Positions 25,740 to 33,873 of a DNA stretch of 64,000 nucleotides are shown here, one piece after another. The position numbers were made by a program, and so were the translations under genes. The stretch is from NCBI GenBank assembly GCA_016716965.1, contig JADJUP010000056.1:1-64000 (forward strand), written 5' to 3'. Position 1 is the first letter of the stretch. Each line of letters begins with the position of its first letter. Below the pieces are notes generated by a model, which was not told the origin of the DNA, ran no database searches, and worked only from the letters and a program-made list of their open reading frames with translations. The stretch comes from Sulfuritalea sp. (GTDB lineage: Bacteria > Pseudomonadota > Gammaproteobacteria > Burkholderiales > Rhodocyclaceae).

Positions 25740-27014
25740 GTGACCTCGCTTTCTCTCCTGCTCTGGATTGCCTTCGGCATTGCGATGCAAGTAGCGCTTT
25801 GGCCCGCCACTGGCTTCTGGCGCCATTGGCTTGACTATCAGGCGCTGCGCAGTGGCGTGCCGGTGGCGGTTGCCACCGCGTCGACTGAGTCGCGGCTGGG
25901 TGTTACTGCCGAGACAGCATCGGTTGCCGCGTGGACCGGTTTTCGGTCGTTTCGGATCGAACGCAAGATTGTCGAGGACGCTGCGCAGTCGATCTGCTCG
26001 TTCTACCTTGTGCCTGAGGACGGCCAAGCCCTGCCTCCATTCCTGCCGGGCCAGTTCCTTACCTTCCGCCTCGATGTGCCGGCACTCGGAGGGGCAAATG
26101 AGCAGGTCATTCGCTGCTATTCCTTATCGGATGCGCCCCGTCCGGATTATTACCGGGTCTCGATCAAGCGCGTAACCGCGCCGACTGGCAGCGACGTGCC
26201 GCCGGGCCGCTCGTCGAACTACTTCCATGACCATGTCGCCATTGGCAGCACCTTGCAGGTGCGGGCACCGGGCGGCCATTTCCATATCGACCGTGGCGAT
26301 ACCCCGGTAGTCCTGATTGGAGGCGGTATCGGCATCACACCGGTACTATCCATGTTGAACTGCTGCCTTGTCGAGCAACCCGGACGCGAAGTCTGGTTGT
26401 TCTATGGCGTCCGCAACGGTCACGAACTGGTGATGCGTGATCATCTCGAGGCGCTCGCGGACGCGCACCCGAATTTTCATCTGTGCCTGTGCTTCAGCGA
26501 CCCGCTGCCGGACGACCTTGCCGGACGCAATAACCGGCATCGCGGTCGGGTCGGGGTCAGTCTGCTCCGCATGCAATTGCCGCTCAAGCCCTACCACTAC
26601 TACATCTGCGGCCCAACACCGATGATGGAGAGCCTGGTTGCCGAACTCGCGGACTGGGGCGTGCCGGATGCCCGCATCCACTTCGAAGCCTTTGGTCCCG
26701 CCTCGATCAAACGCAAGTCAGCCCAGGCTGCCGTGGCGCAAACGGCAGAGATGGCGCCCGGCATCATGGTTACCTTCGCCAAATCCGGCAAAGTCCTGCC
26801 CTGGCAAGCCGGCGCCAGCAGCCTGCTCGACTTGGCCGAGGCCAATGGCATCAGAGTCGACTCCGGGTGCCGTGCTGGTGGTTGCGGCACTTGCCAGACA
26901 AGCATCCGGTCGGGTGAAATCACTTATTGCCAGATACCGGACTTTGATCCCGAGCCAGGCAATTGCCTGCTCTGTGTCTGCGCACCGAAGACCAATGTGA
27001 CCCTGGAGGCATAG
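25740..27014 (+). CDS. Flavin reductase with C-terminal 2Fe-2S ferredoxin domain (HCR-like)
   Basis: After an N-terminal hydrophobic segment (about residues 3-25), residues about 70-330 form an FAD-binding reductase: PGQFLTFRLDV, IRCYSLSDAPRPDYYRVSIKR, VLIGGGIGITPVLSML and YICGPTPMMESL. The C-terminus is a plant-type ferredoxin: DSGCRAGGCGTCQTSIRSGEI plus a final CLLCVC, giving the CxxxxCxxC...C ligands. GTG start. It is the first gene of an operon with a membrane cytochrome and an octaheme cytochrome, so it probably feeds NAD(P)H electrons into that chain. Confidence 0.85.
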   Translation: MTSLSLLLWIAFGIAMQVALWPATGFWRHWLDYQALRSGVPVAVATASTESRLGVTAETASVAAWTGFRSFRIERKIVEDAAQSICSFYLVPEDGQALPPFLPGQFLTFRLDVPALGGANEQVIRCYSLSDAPRPDYYRVSIKRVTAPTGSDVPPGRSSNYFHDHVAIGSTLQVRAPGGHFHIDRGDTPVVLIGGGIGITPVLSMLNCCLVEQPGREVWLFYGVRNGHELVMRDHLEALADAHPNFHLCLCFSDPLPDDLAGRNNRHRGRVGVSLLRMQLPLKPYHYYICGPTPMMESLVAELADWGVPDARIHFEAFGPASIKRKSAQAAVAQTAEMAPGIMVTFAKSGKVLPWQAGASSLLDLAEANGIRVDSGCRAGGCGTCQTSIRSGEITYCQIPDFDPEPGNCLLCVCAPKTNVTLEA

Positions 27015-27593
27015 ATGACACCTTCACTCTGGCGCCGGCATGTTCTTCCCTTCACGATTCTGCTGGGTCTGCTCGCGCTCGCCACCATCGCCGGCGATTA
27101 TCTGCTGCACCGCTTGAATCTGGTATGGATCGGCCGCTATCTGGGCATTCCAGGCACGCTCCTGATTGTCGGATCGCTGGTCTACTCCCTGCGCAAACGC
27201 AAGTACATCACTTCAGGCAATCCCAAAACCCTGCTGACCCTGCATGAAGCGGGAACCTGGTTGGGTTCGCTGATGGTCTTGCTCCATGCCGGCATCCATT
27301 TCAACGCCATCCTGCCCTGGTTCGCCACCATTGCGATGGGCGTGAACGTCATCAGCGGCATGGTCGGCAAGTTGCTTCTTGCCCGTTCGCGCGAGCACGT
27401 GCTGGGCCAGCGCGAGTACTACCAGTTGCGTGGATTATCCAAGGTCGAGGTGGAACGTGCCGTATTCTGGGATGCGGTAACGCTTGATGCCATGACCAAA
27501 TGGCGCAAGGTGCATATTCCGATCTTCATTGTTTTTTCGGTCCTGGCAATTGGTCACATCATCAGCATCTTCCTTTTCTGGGGCTGGGTATGA
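27015..27593 (+). CDS. Membrane cytochrome b-like protein
   Basis: The 192-residue protein has four or five membrane helices. Histidines in TLHEAGTWLGSLMVLLHAGIHFNAI and WRKVHIPIFIVFSVLAIGHIISIFLF are spaced as heme-b ligands. It starts directly after the reductase stop and its own stop overlaps the octaheme cytochrome start (ATGA), so the three proteins are made together. It would carry electrons across the membrane between the reductase and the periplasmic multiheme protein. Confidence 0.78.
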   Translation: MTPSLWRRHVLPFTILLGLLALATIAGDYLLHRLNLVWIGRYLGIPGTLLIVGSLVYSLRKRKYITSGNPKTLLTLHEAGTWLGSLMVLLHAGIHFNAILPWFATIAMGVNVISGMVGKLLLARSREHVLGQREYYQLRGLSKVEVERAVFWDAVTLDAMTKWRKVHIPIFIVFSVLAIGHIISIFLFWGWV

Positions 27594-28348
27594 ATCGGGC
27601 GGTCAAGTGGATCCTCGCGGCGAACCTGATCGTCTTCGCCATCCTGGCCTTCGTCTATCCGGACCTGATGGTCGGGCCGGGCAAACTGATTCCGGGTCAT
27701 GCCAGTCTTGAGACGGATTGTTTCGCCTGTCACGCACCCTTCACCGGTGCCGATTCCCGGCGTTGCGTTAACTGTCACAAACCGGAAGACATCGGCCGCC
27801 TGACTTCCCTGGGCAAACCCATTGAGAAGCCGCTGACGACGACACCCTTCCACCAGAAGCTGAAAAGCCAGGATTGCGTTGCCTGCCACAGTGACCATGC
27901 CGGTGTGAAGCGCTTCCGGCCGACCGGTCATTTCAATCACCTCTTGCTGGAAAAAGCCACGCGCGATGAATGCCAGAGCTGCCACAAGGCACCAAAAGAC
28001 ACGCTGCATCAGCAGATCACCGGCAATTGCAGCCAGTGCCACAGCGTGGACAAGTGGACGCCGGCGACCTTCGATCACAACAAGTATTTCGAGCTTGACC
28101 GCAACCATAACGACCGCTGCGTAACCTGCCATGTGCGCAACGACTACAGTCGTTACACCTGCTATGGTTGTCATGAGCATTCGCAGGAAAACATTCGCCG
28201 CAAGCACATCAAGGAAGGCATTCGCGATTACGACAACTGCGTCGAGTGCCATCGCAATGCCGATGAACATGACATTCGTGGTGAGTACGGCAAGACACGC
28301 GGTGAACGCAAAGACAGGAAGAAAGGTAAAGACCGCGATCACGATTAA
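27590..28348 (+). CDS. Octaheme cytochrome c
   Basis: One N-terminal helix (WILAANLIVFAILAFVYP) anchors or exports the protein. Eight CxxCH sites are countable in order: CFACH, CVNCH, CVACH, CQSCH, CSQCH, CVTCH, CYGCH and CVECH. Additional His residues (FHQ, HFNH, DHNK, NHND) suit bis-His ligation. The tail is highly charged. The spacing matches the class III octaheme family found with cytochrome b and flavin reductase genes, not octaheme tetrathionate reductase. It is likely the terminal periplasmic electron carrier or reductase of this operon; the acceptor is unknown. Confidence 0.85.
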   Translation: MNRAVKWILAANLIVFAILAFVYPDLMVGPGKLIPGHASLETDCFACHAPFTGADSRRCVNCHKPEDIGRLTSLGKPIEKPLTTTPFHQKLKSQDCVACHSDHAGVKRFRPTGHFNHLLLEKATRDECQSCHKAPKDTLHQQITGNCSQCHSVDKWTPATFDHNKYFELDRNHNDRCVTCHVRNDYSRYTCYGCHEHSQENIRRKHIKEGIRDYDNCVECHRNADEHDIRGEYGKTRGERKDRKKGKDRDHD

Positions 28349-28609
28349 GCACGCAATCCCAGATAAAGTACGGCATTGGTCTGCTCCACAGCAGGCCATA
28401 TTCGTCATTGAGCGGCTGTGCCTGAGGTGTGACGGTCGTCCACAGTATTGACGCATATCGGCGTTATGAAGATAACTTGACGCTCAAAAACGCTCATCTT
28501 GAACCGCTGGTATGGCGATTCCTGACCAATTGTATGCAGTGGCTATCACGCCCGAAAGCGGCCGCACGAATCCCGTAAGGAGAAGCACGTGCAGCCGGCA
28601 CTCTGGCGG
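28349..28609. other. Intergenic region between octaheme operon and integrase
   Basis: About 260 bases with no gene. It contains short direct repeats (GACGCTCAAAAACGCTCAT near 28480). No tRNA or clear attachment site was found. Confidence 0.35.
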
Positions 28610-29224
28610 CTAGATTTCGGTCTGCTCCGAGATCTCCAGTGCGTCATCTACCTCGATCCCGAGGTATCGAACGGTGCTTTCGAGCTTGCTATGACCAAGC
28701 AAGAGCTGAACGGCCCGCAGGTTCTTCGTGCGTCTGTAGATTAGTGTCGCCTTGGTCCGCCGCATCGTGTGCGTACCATAGACCGTCGGATCAAGTCCGA
28801 TGGCGGCAACCCACTGATGCACAATACGGGCGTACTGCCGCGTCGAAACATGGGCAGACTTGGTGAGGCGGCTAGGAAACAGGCATTGCTCTGGTTTCAA
28901 TTTCGCCTTCTCGATCCACGCTGTGACAGCGGCCCGCGTCGGCTCCGTCAGCTCGAACTGCACCGGCCGTTGCGTTTTCCGCTGCACGACCATCGCACGT
29001 GGCAACACCTTGCTGCCATGTGTGATGTCCCGAACATGCAGGTTGACCAGGTCGCAACCCCGCAGCTTGCTGTCGATCGCGAGGTTGAACATGGCAAGGT
29101 CTCGAACCTGATGCGCATTCTGGAGCTGAATTCGGATTGCCCAGATGTCCTTCGGCTTCAGGGGTGGCTTCTGACCGACCAGCTTGCCTTTGTTCCACGG
29201 TTCCCAGTGACGAGTAGATTCCAT
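28610..29224 (-). CDS. Minimal tyrosine recombinase/integrase
   Basis: The start is the ATG preceded by AAGGAG, giving 204 residues. Only the catalytic domain is present: first Arg in SKLRGCDLVNLHV, the HTMRR box (YGTHTMRRTKATLIYRRT), a second His in LLGHSKLESTVRYLG and the final Tyr in VRYLGI. No arm-binding or SAM-like N-terminal domain exists. Such short integrase-like proteins are frequent single genes in proteobacterial chromosomes. It might be linked to the mobile region upstream, but no flanking attachment repeat was identified. Confidence 0.82.
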   Translation of the reverse strand: MESTRHWEPWNKGKLVGQKPPLKPKDIWAIRIQLQNAHQVRDLAMFNLAIDSKLRGCDLVNLHVRDITHGSKVLPRAMVVQRKTQRPVQFELTEPTRAAVTAWIEKAKLKPEQCLFPSRLTKSAHVSTRQYARIVHQWVAAIGLDPTVYGTHTMRRTKATLIYRRTKNLRAVQLLLGHSKLESTVRYLGIEVDDALEISEQTEI

Positions 29225-29432
29225 GACAAACTCCTTCGTTGTTGATCGGAGTCTGATTGTTCTACTTCTGGGCGAAGGGCGGTTTTCGGATTGGATGCTG
29301 GGTGCGTACACTCGGCCAGAAGCAGCTGCTGACCATGTTTCTCCAAAGCCGCCGTTGATCCTCTGCAGTCGCCTGGTAGTGATCGTTGAACCTTGAATCA
29401 AGCGGCAGCAGGACTGTGATGCCGACGCTTAT

Positions 29433-30149
29433 TCACGAAATCTCGCGTCCTTCCCCCGCCTCTTCCACCGTCCTTCCGTCGCGGATGTGGTAAATCCGCT
29501 TGAAGGTAGGAATGATCTTTTCGTCGTGGGTGACGACGATGATCGCAGTCTGGTACTGGTTAGCCATCTGGTTGAGGATGCGCATCACGGCCAGCGCCCG
29601 CTGGCTATCGAGCGGCGCGGTGGGTTCGTCGGCGAGGATCACCGGCGGCTGGTTGGCCAGCGCGCGGGCGATCGAGACGCGCTGCTGTTCGCCGCCGGAA
29701 AGCTCGCTCGGCTGCGCGCCTGCGCGGTGGGCGACATCGAGCGCCTGCAGTAGTTCCAGCGCTCGCGTCCGGGAGGCACCGTTCGTGCGCCCCGCCAGCA
29801 TCGGCAGCAGGGCGACATTGTCGGTGACATCGAGGAAGGGAATCAGGTAAGGCGCTTGGAAGACGAAGCCGATGCGATCGCGCCGCAGTGCACGCAGATC
29901 CGGCGTTTTCCAGCCGCCCTGCTCACTGTCGTAGATCACTTCGCTTCCGAGGGTCATGCGGCCGCGCGTCGGTTCGATCACCGCACCGAGGCATTTGAGC
30001 AGCGTAGTCTTGCCCGATCCGCTGGGACCGACCAGGCCGACCACCTCGCCGGGAGCGATGCGCATGTTGACGTCCTTCAACGCATCGACGGCGGTGTCGC
30101 CCGCGCCGTAGCGCTTGCTGAGTCCTTCGATGTGAATTCCGTCATCCAT
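29433..30149 (-). CDS. ABC exporter ATPase (MacB/LolD/DevA type)
   Basis: A complete ATPase: Walker A GPSGSGKTTLL, Q-loop GFVFQAPYLIPF, signature LSGGEQQRVSIARAL, Walker B VILADEPTAPLD, switch His VVTHDEK. The signature and A-loop (ALKDVNMRIAPGE) match exporters of the LolD/MacB/DevA group. It follows the permease by one base and is the last gene of a TetR-controlled exporter operon. It powers export of an unknown substrate, probably a lipid, drug or peptide. Confidence 0.88.
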   Translation of the reverse strand: MDDGIHIEGLSKRYGAGDTAVDALKDVNMRIAPGEVVGLVGPSGSGKTTLLKCLGAVIEPTRGRMTLGSEVIYDSEQGGWKTPDLRALRRDRIGFVFQAPYLIPFLDVTDNVALLPMLAGRTNGASRTRALELLQALDVAHRAGAQPSELSGGEQQRVSIARALANQPPVILADEPTAPLDSQRALAVMRILNQMANQYQTAIIVVTHDEKIIPTFKRIYHIRDGRTVEEAGEGREIS

Positions 30150-30150
30150 C

Positions 30151-31344
30151 TCAGCCCCCGATCGCCGTGGCCGGATCGACCTTCAGCGCCGCGCGAATCG
30201 CCAGCGTGCTGGCCAGCGCGCAGACCACCATGACGATGGCCAGGGCGCGCATGGCGTCCGCCGTCTCCAGCAGCACATACTTGGGGAAGGCCGGCGCCCA
30301 CAGCGTGGCGGAAATCTTGCCGACGATGAAACCGATCAGGCCGAGGCCGAGCGCCTGTTGCAGGATCATGCCGGCGATGGTGCGGTTGCGCGTGCCGATC
30401 AGTTTCAGCACCGCGATTTCGCGAATCTTGCCCAGCGTCATGGTGTAGATGATGAAGGCGACGATGGCCGCGCTGACCACGGTGAGGATGGCGAGGAACA
30501 TGCCGATCTGCTTGGCCGATGTAGCGACCAGCTTTTCGATCAGGATTTCTTCCATCTGCTCGCGGGTATATGCCTGAACGTGTTTCCAGCGGCGGATCTC
30601 CTGTGCCACGTTTGCCGCCGTGTCGCCAGCGCCGACTTTTACCAGCACCGCATTGACGCTGTGATTAATGGTCTGCGACGCCGTCACCGCGTCGAGCAGG
30701 CCGGGCACGCCGGGGCGGTTCAGGGCGGGGTTGGCCGCTGTGCGTGCGCGGTCGGCGATGATGGCGTCGTTGTCTTTGAGGAACTGCGCCTCCTGCGCGT
30801 CCTTGAGCGGGATGAAGACCATCGGGTCGCCGCCGGAGGACACCATGCGCCGCGTCAGGCCGACCACTTCGTAATCGTGGCGGCGGATGCGGATGCGTTC
30901 GCCGAGCTTGAAACCGGTCTTGACGTCGGCGATGGCCTCGAAGTGGCCGCGCAGCAGGCGTCGTCCTGCCACCAGATAGCCCGGCTCGCCGGGCTGCCCC
31001 TGTTCGAAGCCGACCACCATAGTGCGACTCTCGCGGGCGCCATGGCGCACCTGCATGGTCAGGTAGGTAACGTTGGCCGCCTGCGCCACGCCGGGCATGC
31101 CGAGCAGGCCGCGATACACGTCGTCGCGGATGCTGGACGACTCGGCATACGGTCCCTGGGTGTCCTTCTGCACCACCCAGATGTCGGCGCCGCTGTTCGT
31201 CAGCAGTACCCGCGCGTCATCGACCATGCCCCGATAGACGCCGGCCATGGTCAAAGTGGCGCCGATCAGCAGGCCCAGCCCGACCCCGGTGAGGACGAAC
31301 TTGCCCCAGGAATGCAGGATGTCGCGGCCGGCCAGACTGATCAT
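30151..31344 (-). CDS. FtsX/MacB-type ABC transporter permease (DevC-like)
   Basis: The 397-residue protein has an N-terminal helix (SWGKFVLTGVGLGLLIGATLTMAG), a periplasmic domain of about 220 residues, and three C-terminal helices (IGMFLAILTVVSAAIVAFIIYTMTL and two after residue 315), the MacB/DevC topology. It pairs with the ATPase and the HlyD-like adaptor. A perfect copy of the window's interspersed motif lies inside it and encodes KVGAGDTAAN in the periplasmic domain. Confidence 0.85.
   Translation of the reverse strand: MISLAGRDILHSWGKFVLTGVGLGLLIGATLTMAGVYRGMVDDARVLLTNSGADIWVVQKDTQGPYAESSSIRDDVYRGLLGMPGVAQAANVTYLTMQVRHGARESRTMVVGFEQGQPGEPGYLVAGRRLLRGHFEAIADVKTGFKLGERIRIRRHDYEVVGLTRRMVSSGGDPMVFIPLKDAQEAQFLKDNDAIIADRARTAANPALNRPGVPGLLDAVTASQTINHSVNAVLVKVGAGDTAANVAQEIRRWKHVQAYTREQMEEILIEKLVATSAKQIGMFLAILTVVSAAIVAFIIYTMTLGKIREIAVLKLIGTRNRTIAGMILQQALGLGLIGFIVGKISATLWAPAFPKYVLLETADAMRALAIVMVVCALASTLAIRAALKVDPATAIGG
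30618..30640 (+). repeat. Interspersed motif copy 3
   Basis: Matches GTGTCGCC(A/G)GCGCCGACTTT exactly and adds CC before it. It is within the permease gene, read antisense to it, and encodes KVGAGDT on the gene strand. Confidence 0.6.
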
Positions 31345-31351
31345 GACGGGC

Positions 31352-32529
31352 TCACGAACCCGTGAGGGTGGAAACCACCTTGATGCGTCTGTCCGCGGCG
31401 AGTTCGCTCTCGCTGTACACGATCACCACATCGCCTTCCTTGAGGCCGTCGAGGATTTGCACCATGCCGTCGGCGCCGCTGGTGCCCGTCTTGACCGGGA
31501 CAAAACCCGGCTTGCCGGCGGCCAGCAGCCAGACGCCGGTCTTGCCGCCGTGCAGGCGCAATGCTGCGCCGGGCACGGCCAGCGCCTGCTTGACGCCCGG
31601 CGGGTGCAAGGTGATTTCGCTCATTTCACCGATCGACACGTCCTGCGGCGGCGTGTCGAAGGCCACTTGGGCGATGCGCTCTTCGGTCACGCTGTCGCCG
31701 AGCATTTCAATGCGAGCACCTTGCCGGGCAGTACCTGGCCCGGCCGTGAGCGCAGCACGATTTCAGCGGGTAGCCCCACTTGCAGCCCGGCCGAACGATG
31801 CTGATCGAGGCGCAGCTTGAGCCACAGGCTGTCGGCGGCGACCAGTCGCACGACGGCCTGGCCGGCGACCACGGTCGAGCCCGGTTCGGCGTCGCGCGCG
31901 GTGACTACGCCGTCGGCCGGCGCCAGCAGGCGCAGGTTGCTGCGCTGCTGTTGCGCGCCGGCCTGTTCGGCAGCGAGTCGCGCACGGTCCTGGCGCGCGC
32001 CGGCCAGCGCGGCTTCGGCGGCGGCAAACTGGGCGGCGGCGGATTTCAGTTCTTGCGCCTTGCCTTCGGTCACGCTGGAGCTGACGAAACCCTTGCGCCC
32101 CAGATCGTCATAGCGGCGTGCATTGGCGGCAGCCACTTCGCGGCGGGCGACGCTGTCGGCAACTTGCGCCGCCGCCGTATCGACAGCACTCTGCGCCCGG
32201 CTGGCGGCCGCGCCGGTTGCGGCAAGGCGCTGATCGAGGTCCACCGGGTCCATCTCCGCCAGCAATTGGCCGGCTTTCACGACGTCGCCGACATCCACGG
32301 CGACGCGGCGTACGCGCCCGGCCGCGGTAGGGCCGACCAGATAGCTGCGCCGTGCTTCGACGACGCCGATGCCGAACAGCAGCGGCGCCAGATCGGCCCG
32401 CGCGACCGGTGCGACGGTGACCCGCATCGATGCCAGCGGCCCGCTGCGCGCGACGAACAACACCAGAACGGCCAACAGCAAGACGGCGGCGGTTATTAGG
32501 ATGGTGCGACGATTGAAGGAGAAGTTCAT
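31352..32529 (-). pseudogene. HlyD/DevB-family membrane fusion protein, one frameshift
   Basis: The N-terminal part (280 codons from 32529) has the anchor helix, the lipoyl-like half (VGPTAAGRVRRVAVDVGDVVKAGQLLAEMDP), a coiled coil (about 90-180) and the second lipoyl half (LRLLAPADGVVTARDAEPGSTVVAG). Just after GKVL near 31705 the frame must shift by one base to reach EMLGDSVTEERIAQVAFDTPPQ and the C-terminal barrel down to 31352. One missing base explains it. As written the adaptor lacks its last third, so the exporter may be non-functional unless the indel is a sequencing error. Confidence 0.8.
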
Positions 32530-32933
32530 CGCGGGCTGCTCCCTGCCGCAGTCGCCTTCATGGCACGCAGCGCGACCAGTGCCACCGCGATCCAGAACAG
32601 CGATTGGATCGACAGGGCGCCGACGGTACGCGCTTCAAATGCGCCTCCGGCGACGATGTGCACCGCAAAGGCGAGGAAGACGAGAACCGTCGCCAGGGCG
32701 AGAAGCAAGGCAACCGAGGCGGCCCAACGTTTGGTCCGTAGCAGCGCCACCCCGGCGAGGACATAGACAAAACCGACGATGAAATTGAACCAGAGCACGA
32801 AGGGCACGACATTGGCAAGCTCGGCGCGCGCCTCCATGCCGCCGAACAATGCGCGGCCACCGCTGAACACGGTGAAGGCGCCAAATGCGATGGCGGCAAT
32901 GGGCAGCCATTCAAGTATGCGTGCGGACTTCAT
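32526..32933 (-). CDS. Small four-helix membrane protein
   Basis: The 135-residue protein has four hydrophobic segments (LPIAAIAFGAFTVFSGG; VVPFVLWFNFIVGFVYVLAGVAL; ASVALLLALATVLVFLAFAVHIVAGG; IQSLFWIAVALVAL). It overlaps both the TetR gene upstream and the adaptor gene downstream by four bases, so it is an integral part of the exporter operon. The family is not known to me. Confidence 0.7.
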   Translation of the reverse strand: MKSARILEWLPIAAIAFGAFTVFSGGRALFGGMEARAELANVVPFVLWFNFIVGFVYVLAGVALLRTKRWAASVALLLALATVLVFLAFAVHIVAGGAFEARTVGALSIQSLFWIAVALVALRAMKATAAGSSPR

Positions 32934-33544
32934 GTGATGCTCCTGATTCCGCGACGGTAAATGGCGAAGGCACCCGGCGCGTCGGCGCGCATTTGCCCAG
33001 CCTTGCCGCTCAGCAGCGATTGCATGACCAGACCCTGGATGCTGCCGATGAAGGCGACGACAGCCGCTGCGGTATCGACATCGGGCGCCACTTCGCCGCG
33101 TGCTTTCCCGGTATCGATGAGCCCGCGCAGGCGTTCTCTATAGGCGCCAATCAGGGTGCGTGCCATGCGTTTGGCGGGAGTGTCCTCGGCGCGCTGCAAC
33201 TCGCCGAACAGCAGGCGCGGCACGCCGGGGTGCGCAACGACAAATTCGATGTGGGTCATGAACACCGCTTCCAGCGCCTGAAGCGGCGAATCCGTGCCTT
33301 GCATGGCGCGATCCACCCGTAGCAGCAGGCGCTCGGCCACCCACTCCATGACCGCCTGCCAGATTGCATCCTTGCTGGGAAAGTGGCGGAACAGCGCGCC
33401 CTGCGTGAGATTCATTCGCTGGGCAATCGCGGCGGTAGTGATATCGCCCGGATTCTGCTCGGCCGTCAGCTCGATAACGGCTTCCACGGTGACCGCCCGG
33501 CGCTGGTCCGCGGGCAAGTTCTTCGGTTTCGGTTCAATAGACAT
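32930..33544 (-). CDS. TetR-family repressor of the exporter operon
   Basis: The helix-turn-helix reads AVIELTAEQNPGDITTAAIAQRMNLTQGALFRHFPSKDAIWQAVMEW (residues about 20-68), a TetR signature with recognition helix TQGALFRHF. The remaining 140 residues are the ligand/dimerisation domain. As first gene in its own operon and with a palindrome just upstream, it should repress itself and the ABC exporter. The inducer is unknown. Confidence 0.88.
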   Translation of the reverse strand: MSIEPKPKNLPADQRRAVTVEAVIELTAEQNPGDITTAAIAQRMNLTQGALFRHFPSKDAIWQAVMEWVAERLLLRVDRAMQGTDSPLQALEAVFMTHIEFVVAHPGVPRLLFGELQRAEDTPAKRMARTLIGAYRERLRGLIDTGKARGEVAPDVDTAAAVVAFIGSIQGLVMQSLLSGKAGQMRADAPGAFAIYRRGIRSIT

Positions 33545-33553
33545 CGCAAGTCA

Positions 33554-33581
33554 ATAAGTAAGTAATCAATTACTATCTTAT
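33554..33581. promoter_or_regulatory. Candidate TetR operator palindrome
   Basis: AGTAAT-CA-ATTACT (33561-33574) is a perfect 6+6 inverted repeat, extended outward by TAAG and CTTA. It lies about 16 bases upstream of the TetR start codon, where repressor binding would block the exporter promoter. Confidence 0.65.
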
Positions 33582-33873
33582 TTCAGAAATCCAAGGTGAT
33601 CAAGTAATCCTTGCAGAAGCCACTTCACTTGTTCGAGGAGTGGCAGATGAAGCTAACGGACCCGTCTTGCCGCAACGCTATTGGCCCTGGCAGCGGCGGC
33701 AATTCGTAACCACGCAATGCGTGCCAGCGCACGGAATTGATCGCAGCGCGCGAATAGGCTTGTCGCCAACGGTGACGCGCTGAGCTACCAGGCCCGGATG
33801 GGTCGCTTGAACGCAACCCAATCAAGGTAAGCACCATGGGCGGAACAGAAATTCGGCTGCGCGTCGAATCCGG
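33582..33873. other. Intergenic region between tetR and ccoG
   Basis: About 290 bases. A minus-strand ORF of 70 codons (33625-33837) ends in PLPGPIALRQDGSVSFICH, but has no ribosome site or known relatives, so I do not call it. No clear terminator was found. Confidence 0.35.

Noticed and set aside
33625..33837. 70-codon minus-strand ORF before ccoG
   Set aside because: No ribosome site or homologue that I can name.
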